From NCBI GenBank assembly GCA_024364735.1, contig JAGFNQ010005198.1, forward strand, positions 982,802 to 1,046,801: DNA of 64,000 nt, given 5' to 3'. Below, one piece after another: positions 35,406-45,228 of this stretch. Below the pieces are notes generated by a model. It was given only the letters and a program-made list of their open reading frames with translations, had not been told where the DNA came from and ran no database searches. The stretch's first letter is position 1; the number at the start of each line of letters is the position of its first letter. The DNA is from Boesenbergia rotunda. Taxonomy: Eukaryota > Streptophyta > Magnoliopsida > Zingiberales > Zingiberaceae. The position numbers were made by a program, and so were the translations under genes.

Positions 35406-35412
35406 TATAAAA
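35406..35412 (+). promoter_or_regulatory. internal TATA box of NA1, upstream of ORF2
   Basis: CCTATAAAAGGC lies 11 bases after the last dyad and is followed by a CT/AC-rich leader (CACTTCCCACACC). The order dyads then TATA is the same as in the LTR promoter. It is predicted to drive a separate ORF2 transcript. Confidence 0.6.
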
Positions 35413-35526
35413 GGCATCCGAAACTCCTTCACTTCCCACACCAAAACCAACCTTCTTCTCCACTTCTTACTCTTCAAGAAGACCTTGCAAGTCCTCTCTC
35501 TCAACTATACCTCCTCGAGCCGTCCG

Positions 35527-35604
35527 GTATGATTAGTAATTTTATTGCATTTAAATTTATTCCATGCAATATCTTTATTCATTCTTTAAACTCTCTTAAC
35601 TTAG
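35527..35604 (+). other. possible 78-nt intron before ORF2
   Basis: The donor GTATGATTAG and the acceptor CTCTTAACTTAG frame a T-rich 78-nt stretch, a typical short plant intron. After the acceptor the ORF2 frame is open from 35600, and similarity-type coding signal precedes the first in-frame ATG. No in-frame ATG exists in the leader between the TATA box and the donor, so the start of translation is unresolved. Confidence 0.4.
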
Positions 35605-36784
35605 AAGACGCCGACCAAATCCGGCCAACCCCGGTGCCCAACCTAGTCCCGACCCTAGATTTCCTAATCTAGAGTTATGTAATAGGTTCGCACAAACAAT
35701 CTACAAGCCTATTAAAACGAGTTATCTCAATAGGCACTTTTTTACCCAATCATGCCCTGTCGCCATGAACATCATCAACTTCTATCAATTGGACAATCTT
35801 GTCTTCTGCACGCATACCATTAATGAATCTTTATGCGCAGAATTTTACAATAATATTATTCGACAAGATAATCTTATGTTTCATACTACTGTCCAAGGGA
35901 TTCCTCTATCTATAACCCCTACCCTGCTGAACCGCTTCCTAGGACTGCGACCTTCTCAGTCCACATTTTGCTGCTATCCTCCTAGGAACCCCCCATTTGA
36001 TCCTCCCTACTCTGACATTACCCTAGACACTATCCACAACTATTTCTATAGGGCAGACCTTCCCGAAAATCGACGCTTTCAAGCTGTAGAACTTCAGGCC
36101 CAAAACTATGCCTTATATAGAGTTCTGGTCCGCTGTATCCTACCACTCTCTACCAGAGACCTAGGGACTATGCGACCCTTTCATGCTTTCCTTCTTTATG
36201 CACTAGTCCATCACCTTGACCTAGACATTGGACTCCATATGTTTCATACCATTCTGCATGCGTCCAGTGTCACGACCCAGGGACGAGTGCGCACACCATA
36301 TTGCCACATCATTACTTCCCTTCTACATCACCACGGGCGGGACATTACCATTGGTGAAATCACCGCTATGACTGACTTTGACGAGATAGGGTTTAGGAAC
36401 TTCTCATTAGCCGGTCTAGAGGTATCGGCCACCGGGGTTCTGAGCTGGAGACGACACCAGGCCGGAGCTCGAGTCGATTCAGATGAGGAGGTTGAGGTCG
36501 ATGTTGAAGACGTTGCTGTAGCCGCCCGAGCACACATCAATGAGCCCGCTCCACTGACACTCTACGAGAGAGTGACCCGTATGGAAACACAGATCCAAAG
36601 CCTCCGAGAGGAAATCGAAGCCAATCATGCCGAAGACTTGGAGACAAATCGGGGCTACTACAATGAGTATATGAGCGCCCTTAGAGCTGAGCGGGAGGCC
36701 AGAGATGCACAGTATCTAGAGATGATGGCACAATTCGATGCATGGCAGCCTGGCCCGTCCGATCATCCCGGTCCTTCGTCTTAG
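35605..36784 (+). CDS. ORF2 of NA1: uncharacterised plant-transposon-associated protein
   Basis: The longest ATG-started frame is 35765-36784 (339 aa), but the frame is open back to 35600, and upstream codons (about RFAQTIYKPIKTSYLNRHFF) look coding, so the true start may be upstream or joined by splicing. The body has a globular region (about residues 10-215 from the ATG) with LCAEFYNNI, LLNRFLGLRP and LLYALVHHLDLDIG. This resembles, from memory, the domain annotated as putative plant transposon protein. An acidic patch (DSDEEVEVDVED) and a coiled coil (about 265-325; VTRMETQIQSLREEIE) follow. There are no protease, integrase, RT or RNase H motifs, and no signal peptide or membrane span, so it is not a typical env-like ORF. 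It replaces pol. Function unknown. Confidence 0.75.
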
Positions 36785-38189
36785 ATTGACTTATCATTGT
36801 ACCTATTTGACTATCCCTACTCAGTAGGGTTGACTTGTGGTTTACTTGTGCTTGACTGTTGAACCTAGAGTACCTGCTTTTATTTTATGATGACCAGTTT
36901 ATGATTATTGGTTTTTTGTTAATTTGTTAGGATTGTGTTCAGTAGAATAGTTTAACTTAATTGTTTTTACTCTACTGGATTTCAAAAATAAGTTTTCTAA
37001 AATCAGAATTTTGAAAAACTGTTTTATTTAAATTTCAAAATCAGTTTTCATTTTTAACATAGTTCTGTTTCAAAAATCAATTTTAAAATCTTTTCGACTT
37101 AGTTTTATATTAATTTTAAAACTACCCCCTTCAAAACTAGGGCTTTTTCGAAAATGGACCTAGCCTAGGCTTTAACCCTAGAACTGCATGCACCTATAGA
37201 CTTAGAAGCCAGCATCTCACAAGCACCTAAGTATACTTTTGATTGATAACCTAGAAAGGGTTGAGATGCTTAGGTCTTTGCCTCAATTCAAGATGCTTTA
37301 AGTCAGTGCATCTGCAGAAATTGGGGCACTAAATACAACTTATACAGCAATCAAGTTAAGTGTCAAGATTGGAAAATCTAACTTGAACAAAAACACTTAA
37401 CTTGACTAACCCTAGCAAAAACTACTGTACATAACAGTTAGTAAGTAGCTAATTGGGTTAGACAGGTCCCTATAGACAAAAATTAATTGATTTAGTGAAA
37501 ATCAAACTGGTTCAGTATAGCAAAATCTTATTTATTTCCTTTATCCATGCTATTCTTATTTGTTTTGATATATGGCAAAAGGGGAGAGATAGGAAAGGAG
37601 AAAGTAAAAGTAAAATTTTCAAATTTTTTTAAATTTTTCTATACTCTATCCTTTATTCAAAAAGGTTGCTTTCAAAAAGTTTTACTTATTCAAATTTTTT
37701 TTGAAAAATACTTAAGCTTTCAAAATTTTTGCAAAGTACTCAAGCTTCAAAATCTTATTCAAGCTTTCAAATTTTGCTAAAGTACTCTAGCTTCAAAATT
37801 TTTTTTTAAGCTTTCAAATTTTGCAAGATACACTAGCCTTTCAAAAGGTTTCTACTTAAGCTATTACTCTAAAGCTAAAGCTTTTCAAAATTGTTAAGTA
37901 CTAAAGTGTTTCAAAAACTACTAAGCTAACATTTTGAGTACTTTAAAAACTTAAGACTTTAAAAATTTTTTTGTAAGTACTCAAATTATGCTTTAAAAAC
38001 TCTACTATGTACTTTTAAGTTACTTATAAGTACCTAAAACTTAAGTTTTCAAAGTACAAGTAAAGTCTTTAAAAAACCTCACAAATTTTTGAAAAATCTA
38101 GGGGGAGGTTCCTTCCAGGGGGAGGGAATAAAACTTTTTTATCATATGTTGCTTAAACTTAACTTTTTGAACTAGGGTTGCCATAAATC
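36785..38189 (+). other. NA1 spacer between ORF2 and 3' LTR
   Basis: From about 36925 it aligns with the SIRE-2 post-pol spacer (about 55000 down to 53563): TTAGGATTGTG, the AAGCATCT/GATGCTTAGG segment, and the TTGATATATGGCAAAAGGGG region. The stretch 37600-38090 is low-complexity, with CAAGCTTTCAAAATTTT and AAGTACT variants. No gene is seen. Confidence 0.8.
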
Positions 38190-38203
38190 AAAAAGGGGGA
38201 GAT
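38190..38203 (+). other. polypurine tract of NA1
   Basis: AAAAAGGGGGAGAT directly precedes the 3' LTR. Confidence 0.93.
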
Positions 38204-39550
38204 TGTTGGTGCAGAATGCACCTAAGTCAAACCTGTGTTTTGATAATGGCAACATAGGTCAAAAGTTAAGTCATTCTTGTTTTCTAACAAGTTAATCAAG
38301 TGTGCAGGAAAAGCCCTAGCGAAGGACTGCTAGGCTCCAGGCGAAGGACAGTCTGGGACCGAAGCCCCAGCAAAAGACTGCTAGGCAACTGGCGAAGGAC
38401 TGCCAGCATCCAAGACCTAGCGAAGGACTGCTAGGCTCCAGGCGAAGAACAGCCTGGGACTAAAGCCCTAGCGAAGGAATGCTAGGCACCGGGTGAACGA
38501 CAGCTCGTCATCCAAGCCCTGACAAAGGACCGTCAGGCAAAAGTCCAACCAAAGGAGCGGTTGGCATCAGGTAAATTCTCCCGAGAGGAGTAGGTGAGGA
38601 CGCGTTCCCCGTCGAGGGAACAGTAGGCGTCGGTTCGACCTAGGACTCCATTTTGGAGATCAAAGTCAGAACCAAGACAACTAAGGCTGTATAATCTAAT
38701 ACTTTATTGTTTTATTGTGTTTTGGACTAACCCTGGATGCAGGACCGAAGGAATGTGTGTCTGCAGCTCAGAAAGCCTCAAAGGAGAGAGGCAAGGCTGA
38801 GTAGGGCGCCCGGAGTGTCCCGGGCGCCCCCAAGGTTCATACAAAACAAATCAAAGCAAAGAGGGCTCGAACAGCTGCTGGGCGGGGCGCCCCTGTACTC
38901 CCGGGCGCCCCCAGCGTCCCGGGCGCCCCCATGCGCATACATCGAACCCGAACCCCTCGAAGCCAAGCGAAGCCAAAGGATAGAGTTTGACCCGGTCAAT
39001 CCGGGAGCCCCGAGCGCTGCGGGCACCCCGGTCAAAGCGGATCCCGAGGATAAGGGGATCAGACGGCGACCGAGACTTTGGCGGATCGAAGGCCACGTGG
39101 GGGGCGCCCCCGACATCCCGGGCGCCCCCAGGCCCTATATAAGGGACCCTCGACCAAGGCTTCAAGACAACAATTTTCTCAACGTCCCAACGATCTTCTA
39201 CGCTTGTGCCTTGCTCCGGAAACACTCCAACTCGAGTCGACGACGTCCCGCTACCCCGAACATGTGAAACCACTCCGAACGTCGGTAACAAAGATCGAAA
39301 TTTTAATATTGTTATTGCACTTATTTGTAATCAAATCTTTGTAAACAATTCTGCACGTATATAGAATTGCCCAAAGTAAACGGTCAACGACCGTGGGCCT
39401 TGGAGTAGGAGTCGACACAGGCTCCGAACCAAGTAAATCGACTGTGTCTGTGTGCTGTTTATTTTATTTCCGCTGCGTACTTACTCTTACTTAAAATCTG
39501 AAAGTTTTCCAATATTCACCCCCTCCTCTATCGGTTTTCTCGATCCAACA
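38204..39550 (+). repeat. 3' LTR of NA1
   Basis: It has the same structure as the 5' LTR: short repeats, GC-rich dyads, TATA at 39136-39142, terminal CCAACA. Differences from the 5' LTR are mostly C/T and G/A transitions, many at CpG. Confidence 0.95.
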
Positions 39551-40565
39551 GGTTTCTGAATGAGGAATTTAAAAATACTATTTCTTTATGCGACTTTGTC
39601 TAAGAATGGGTTGTTGATCCAATAAGGCTAAGGCCAAAGAAGGTCCCTGTGCCTCGTCAAAACCTGGAAGCCAAATATTGAAATTTATTTTTAAATTACT
39701 AATTCTTAAATCTGAATCTAACTCAAGATTCAACCATATTTTAGACTTAACCTAATTTCAAGATAAAATTGAAAGCATCTAATAAAACAAATAAGGATCC
39801 CTGTTTTATCACTTAGAAATGGGTGAGATGTTTAGGATTTAAAGTAAATCTAACCCAATCAATTGAAATAGCTAAACCAATTTGTCACTAAGTTGGTTAG
39901 TCCAAACTAAAATGGATTAAGATTTTGAAATTATTTGTGCTTGCAAATTAAAATATAATCTTACTCTTTCAAAACCTTCTTTAACTTAATCTTTTCTTTT
40001 AACTTAAATTTTTCAAAAGTTTCTTTTTCAAAATTTCTTTTAACTTAAAATTTTCAAAATTTTGTTTTTTAAATTTGTTTCAAAAGTTTCTTTTTCAAAA
40101 TTTCTATTAACTTAAATTTTACAAATTTTTTTTCTTCAAAATTTCTTTTAAACTTAAATTTTTCAACAATTTCTTTTTCAATTTTTTTTTAACTTAAATT
40201 TTTCAAAAATTTCTCTTTCCTTTTAGCATAAATTTCTCCAAATCTTTTTGACCCAACATAGGTGCCCGAATAGGATTCAGGTGCCCGACCGCGATCCAAC
40301 ACGGTCGCCGCATGACTTCGGCACCTTCCCAAGACGCACCCCTGGTTTTGAAAATCTAGGGGCGATATCTTTGACCGGGGCACCCTAGTCAACTTAGGCA
40401 CCTGATATTCAGGTGCCTAATCCCATTTTAGGTTCCCGACCGACCTTTATATAAATCTCCCCTGCCGCGCAGAACAAAAACTCACTGAGGCACCTAAACC
40501 CTCCCTTTTCCTCCTCTTTCCCTCGTTTTCTCTCTCGAATCCATGTCGAAATGAAGCGAACATCC
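39551..40565 (+). other. H1 post-gag spacer with promoter-like region
   Basis: The start aligns with the NA1 post-gag spacer (GGCCAAAGAAGG, CCTGGAAGCCAA). The part 39990-40230 is a repeat field of TTTCAAAATTTCTTTTAACT units. The part 40255-40440 holds decayed GTGCCCGA / AGGTGCC dyad-like units, then a TATA box and a CT-rich leader. No pol sequence is present. Confidence 0.7.
40448..40454 (+). promoter_or_regulatory. TATA box of the H1 internal promoter-like region
   Basis: CTTTATATAAATC is followed by a long CT-rich leader (CCCTCCCTTTTCCTCCTC), the same position and layout as the TATA box at 35406 in NA1. Confidence 0.5.
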
Positions 40566-40737
40566 TGTTGGTGCAAGATGCATTAGTGATGTCTTCCTCT
40601 AGTGTTTCGATGTTTAACAATATACTTAAGTTAGTAATATATGTTAGATAAGGTAAGGGTCAGTCAAAGTGATCAAGGGTTAAACAAACAAGACCTTATG
40701 TTAGGTAGAGTAAACCCAAGTTTGATCAGGTTGACAA
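40566..40737 (+). repeat. SIRE-like LTR start, cut by copia-C
   Basis: TGTTGGTGCAAGATGCATTA resembles the SIRE LTR start (TGTTGGTGCAGAATGCACC in NA1), and CAGTGTTTTGATAA-like text follows. The preceding 5-mer is CATCC (40561-40565). It is either a separate element inserted in H1 or the 3' LTR of H1 itself. After 172 bp copia-C interrupts it. Confidence 0.6.
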
Positions 40738-42767
40738 TGTTAGGATGTATACTAAAAGCCTTGCCTTTTCTATATGGTCATCTACAATTTGACAGAGAAT
40801 CACAATAACACTGATGCGTATTTATATTAGTATATGCATAACAGTTTGATACTTTGCATTATAGATAATATGGTGTGTGGTGACACACGAAAGATCATGT
40901 TATCAGTTCCTTGCAGAGTATAAATAGAGGTTCACAACCGTGATGGAGTTGGACAAACCATCAGGATGGTTGTAGTGCGATTAGGTGTGGTTTGTCTTGA
41001 CCATAGAATTACACTAGCGTGCTTTGTGTATATTGAGCAGGACCAAAACTAGAGGTCATCCAATTTGTTCTGACTTAATAATTGGATTGGACCTACGATT
41101 ATTATGGAGTACAATCTCTAAATCCCGATATAATAACAGGTACGTATAGTTAATATTTTATTTCTTTGATTTACCAATGGGCGAGATTTATTCTGCTAAA
41201 TCGATAGGCCCGGTAAGTTGAGAAATAATATTAATTATATGGCGTACCATTGATTATTGACAGAATCTGTGTGCTGGTGAGTCGGGATGATGATGCCCCC
41301 TGATGAGCTCATAAGGTTCATCATGTTAAACATTGTAGGTGGATTTGATCCAACATGATGATAAGGTTGAGTGGTACTAGTCAAGGAGCTAGAAGTTGAT
41401 TAATTAAAATTGTCAGTAATTTAAATTAATCCATGGATATTCGATATCTTAAACATGCAGAGATGGATGTACTCATAATCGGTGGAACCCATATGAAAAT
41501 ATGGGGTTAATGAGGTAATTCAATAGAGATCCTTTAGTGGAATGGATCTTTATTAATGGATCGTGTTTGGATCCATTAGCAGGCCAAGACCCAACTCCTC
41601 CTCATGGTCCCTATCGTAGCCCTATATATACCCCATGTGGCATGAAACCAAGGATCCAATTAATTGGAACACAAGAAAACCATAAGTTTTTCCTCTCCTC
41701 TCCTCCTCTCTCTCTCCCTCTCCCTCTCCCTCTCGGTGTGCAATGTCGATTTTCTCTCCAAGGAGCACTGCTCAAGAGCGAACAATACATGTTGCTCACG
41801 CAACTTTTGCTCCAAGGGAGCAATGCTCAAGCATCAGAGATTCACAACAGAAGCCACCAATTTCTCATGGTTGAAAAGTTGCTCACGCAACTTCGATTTA
41901 ATCGGAGCTGTGGCTGTGGCACTGTGAAGGAGTTGCTTCATGCAACATGATGAAGACAACAAGTTGCTCACGCAACTTGTTGGAGAGAAATCTGGTGGAG
42001 AGACCAAGTTAATCACGTAACTTAGCAGAGATAATTTTGTTGGAGAGACCAAGTTGCTCACGATACTTGGTGATGCTCACGCGTGGAGAAAATCTTCTAC
42101 TGCTTCTGTGGAGATCCGTTGGCGAGCAGGAAGCGCATGCTTTTGTGGAGAACCGCCCACTGCTTCTATGGAGAAAGAAATCTTCTTTAATCACGGCTTG
42201 GGCGCCGACGGTTTGGGAAAGAGGAATAGTAGGGTTTTGTGTTCAGATTATCTTCTTCTTTGGAGTGGTCGGTGACAACCCTTTGGTTAGGGCTTGGTTG
42301 GCGCAAGGAAAAGGGATCGACTTGGTGACCATGGTTCTTGGTAGATCGTCGCCCACACGACGTCCAAGAGGGGAGGGTCATATAGTAGAAGATCGTAAGG
42401 TAACGGAAAGTATATGTTCTTCCTTGGCTCCTTTGATTTTCTTATCATTCTATGTGATGAAGTAATTAATTATCATGTTTAATTAATTGTTTAATTAATG
42501 TTTGATAATTAATTATTGGACCCCGATAATAAACACAAAAACCAACGATCCATTCATCGTCTTTTCCGCGGTCGAAAGGTTAGGCAAATTACAAGGCTCG
42601 ATCTTTGAGATTAGCCAAGTTGTAATTTGAACCGATCGATACGATGATGAGATGGTCGTTTGGGAGGTGGGTCTCCATTCGGATTAATTTTTAATCCGTA
42701 GACATGGAGAGGTCTCTCAAGGATGACCAAGTATTCACTTAGGAAACCCGCCAAGCCATACCCATCA
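40738..42767 (+). repeat. 5' LTR of copia-C (2030 bp)
   Basis: TGTTAGGATGTATAC...ATACCCATCA, uninterrupted, the best intact LTR of this family here. TATA (CTATATATA) lies at 41622-41630, then a CT-rich stretch (CTCTCCCTCTCCCTC) and a leader with repeated GTTGCTCACGCAACTT near 41790-42065. The splice-like GTCCAAGAGGGGAGGG region near the end is shared with copia-A and D. Confidence 0.92.
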
Positions 42768-42769
42768 AT

Positions 42770-42781
42770 TGGTATCAGAGC
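42770..42781 (+). other. primer-binding site of copia-C
   Basis: TGGTATCAGAGC, canonical, two bases after the LTR end. Confidence 0.95.
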
Positions 42782-43832
42782 TGAGGTTTCCGGTTTTGTG
42801 TGTTTAGAATTGGTTAATTTTTTACAAATTATCATGTATGATTATTTTTGCTAGATGATATATGGATGTGCGTAGGCTAACTCATTGTTGCAAGCACAAG
42901 ATTCCAACTTATCATTGCTTAGATAATTGTGTTATGTGATTGATTGTGTAATATTGTAATTAATTAAATCCTTGGGGTTGACGAGACTTGATAATATTTA
43001 ATTTTTGTAATTAAATACGTCATATGTTTAGCCGAGATTTTTGTTTACTTTTGATCTAGATTTTATGTACACTCCTTCGTGGAGTATAGGATCGATGGAT
43101 CTAAATAATTAGCTAGTCATCTCGACTCGAAGATCCATTCATGGAAGGCTTGCACATGGTGTAGTGAGGAGCGGACGAGGTGACGGCATGACTGGTTGCG
43201 CATTGGAGACCAAGGCCATGAAAGTTGGAAAATCTAGGATTTTTCTTATTTGTACTTTGGTTATATGCTTGTTGTGTGTGTGCATGTAAAATTCCTCAAA
43301 TTAAATAACTAAGTGGGAGAGGGACCTTAAGGGTCCCGTGGCCTCCATTACAATCTGATAAGTGATGCAAAGAAGTCTGTGCGTCGACTTTGAGTGCCCT
43401 CCTCCCCATCGGATGGGCTTGTTCTAAGGATCACTGGGTCAAAAAAGACTATAGAAAATTAATGAAGAGTGTGTGAACTTCCCTATCAGACGATACATAA
43501 TCGGAAATAATTTTCTTAGTGTTGTGCAATGGTAAACACTTAGATGTGAATAATAGTATCCTCCCCATCGGAGTCACTGATATTATTTGCAAGGCTGAAG
43601 TGAACCAAGTATTAATCTTATTTATCAAAAAGTTAGGTTGACAAGATAGTAAGATTAATGGATAAGACCTCCTCTTACGAATGTTGAAATTTGTATACGT
43701 CCACACCATCGTGGCATGCAAATTTCTCAGTGTTTAGAGGTGTTGGTTGATTTCAAAAATTTATTGTTTGAGGAATTAATTTATTTTAGAAATCTAAAGT
43801 TGTAATTGTTGTGATTCTCAGATAGTTTCAAA
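42782..43832 (+). other. copia-C untranslated leader
   Basis: There is no credible frame. It is the counterpart, in opposite orientation, of 8095-9145. Confidence 0.75.
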
Positions 43833-45228
43833 ATGACCTTTAACCCACTAGCAACCATACTTAAGGAAAATAAGCTTATTGGCCCCAACTATATAGACTG
43901 GAAAAGAAACCTAGACTTGTCCTTACTGCTGAAGAGTACAAATATGTGCTCTTTGAGGACTGCCCTGAAAATCCTAGCGAGAACTCTGGTGAAGAGCAGA
44001 GGGAGCGTTACAAGAAGTGGATCAAGGCATATGAGATGGCGCGGTGCTACATTCTGACATCTATGTCAAATGTACTGCAACATCAGCGTCAGGTCATGCC
44101 CACTACTAGTGACATGATGTTAAACCTCAAGGAGCTCTTTGGGGACTAGGGTCGGGCCGCTAGGCAGGTTGCAATAAAGAACCTGATAACGACTACTATG
44201 GTCAAAGGGACACCCGTTGGGGATCATGTCCTGAAAATGATGGTTCACCTCAATGAGATTGAGATATTGGGAGCACAAATCTACGGGGAAACCCAGGTCG
44301 ATATTATACTCCAGTCTCTGCCTAGGAGTTTTGAGTAGTTCCGGCTCAATTATAACATGAACAAGCATGTGTATACGTTGGGGGAACTGCTAGGAGAACT
44401 CCAGGAGGCAGAGGGGTTCTTTCATCAGAGTTCACAGGCCTAGGTCACTCAGAAGGTTTCTACTTCATGTCGAAAGGTAGGAAGAAGAAGAAACAAGGTG
44501 GGTACAAGAAGGCAGCTGGATTGCTGTAACGACCCGACCCATTTGGCGGCCATTTGGTGACCAATTTATTTTTCTGTTGGTTGTCGACCGTCAACCGTGT
44601 CGTTACTTACTAGGTCTTCCCACCCCCAGCCAGTAGATTTTTGCCTTCCCCAGGATTCAAACTCTAGACCTCCAAGCTTATGTACTAGAGTTTATGAATC
44701 CTAGTAACCAATTGAGCCAGGCTCAATTGGTTACCAGTAAGCTTGGAGGTCTAGAGTTCGAATCCTAGGGAAGGCAAAAATCCACTGGCCGAGGGTGGGA
44801 AGACCTAGTGAGTAACGGCACGGTCGAGGGTCGACGACCCACAGAAAAATAAAGGGGTCGCCAAATGAGCCACCAAATGGGTCGGGTCGTTACAATTGCA
44901 GGGACCACAGACTAGCGTGAAGAAGCTGAGACGCAAGTGCTTCACGTGCAAGCAAACTGGACACTGGAAGGCGAACTGTTCCCGCCGTCAAGACAAAGGT
45001 ATTTCTTCGTGCTTAGTCGTTGAAACATGTTTAGCGGTGCTATCTACCAGTACCTGGTGCGAAGATACGGGAGCCACTGATCATATCTGCAATACTTTGC
45101 AGGGGTTCCATGAAGCCCAACGACTAGCTGAGGAAGAGATTACCGTCTACATGGGATATGCTACGGAGTTGGCAACTATTGCAGTGGGAGTTATTTATTT
45201 GTCTTTAGATAGGAAAATAAAGTTTTAG
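43833..45228 (+). pseudogene. gag: copia-C gag and start of protease, broken
   Basis: The frame starts MTFNPLATILKENKLIGPN (ATG at 43833), shifts near 43915, continues YKYVLFEDCPENP, and meets a TAG at 44147-44149 (KELFGD*) and others. NYNMNKHVYTLGELLGELQ marks the end of the N-terminal domain. A 370-bp foldback element splits the linker at 44525-44894. After it comes the zinc knuckle KCFTCKQTGHWKANC (complete CCHC, about 44935-44980) and the protease active site DTGATDHIC (about 45067), where Ser-to-Thr is a tolerated variant. It is non-coding today. Confidence 0.87.
44525..44894. mobile_element. 370-bp foldback element with TSD ATTGC and inverted tRNA-like boxes
   Basis: It is flanked by a perfect TSD ATTGC (44520-44524 and 44895-44899). 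The two ends are inverted repeats (TGTAACGACCCGACCC / GGGTCGGGTCGTTACA) and the arms pair over almost the whole length, meeting at a near-perfect palindrome at 44704-44734. Each arm contains an A-box-like (GGCTCAATTGG) and a B-box-like motif (AGTTCGAATCC at 44755; inverted, GGATTCAAACT at 44653), pointing outwards. The left arm has an extra 20 bp. Termini TG..CA with a 5-bp TSD are unlike most MITEs. There is no coding capacity. Confidence 0.85.

Larger units (their letters stand above)
31151..39550 (+). mobile_element. NA1: complete SIRE-type element with gag but no pol
   Basis: This 8400-bp element has LTRs of 1346 and 1347 bp, PBS (32499-32510), PPT (38190-38203) and a perfect TSD GGTTT (31146-31150 and 39551-39555). 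LTRs differ at roughly 30-35 positions by hand comparison (about 2.5%), so it is young. It encodes an intact 547-codon Gag and a second intact ORF (35765-36784) that is not protease, integrase, RT or RNase H. Against SIRE-2 (minus strand), homology runs through gag and the post-gag spacer to about 34940, stops, and resumes near 36925. Thus pol is missing and replaced. It must depend on enzymes in trans. Confidence 0.93.
13224..40565 (+). mobile_element. H1: decayed SIRE-type copia element, host of later insertions
   Basis: H1 survives in three pieces: gag part 1 (13224-13625), gag part 2 plus spacer (30253-31150), and a post-gag spacer with promoter-like region (39556-40565). The gaps are copia-B and NA1, both with perfect TSDs, so the pieces were once contiguous. 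Upstream parts lie left of the window beyond copia-A. No pol is seen between the gag stop (30887) and the TATA-containing region near 40448, about 1.2 kb of net sequence. Confidence 0.75.

Noticed and set aside
35765..36784. ORF2 as an env-like protein of SIRE elements
   Set aside because: It replaces pol instead of following it, and no signal peptide or hydrophobic span is seen.
38737..39267. 176-codon frame and similar GC-rich frames at 31701-31937, 31783-32172, 52557-52874 and 61234-61734
   Set aside because: All lie in SIRE LTR dyad blocks; proteins are Arg/Gly/Ala/Pro repeats (GAPSAP-like) open on both strands because the DNA is palindromic and GC-rich.
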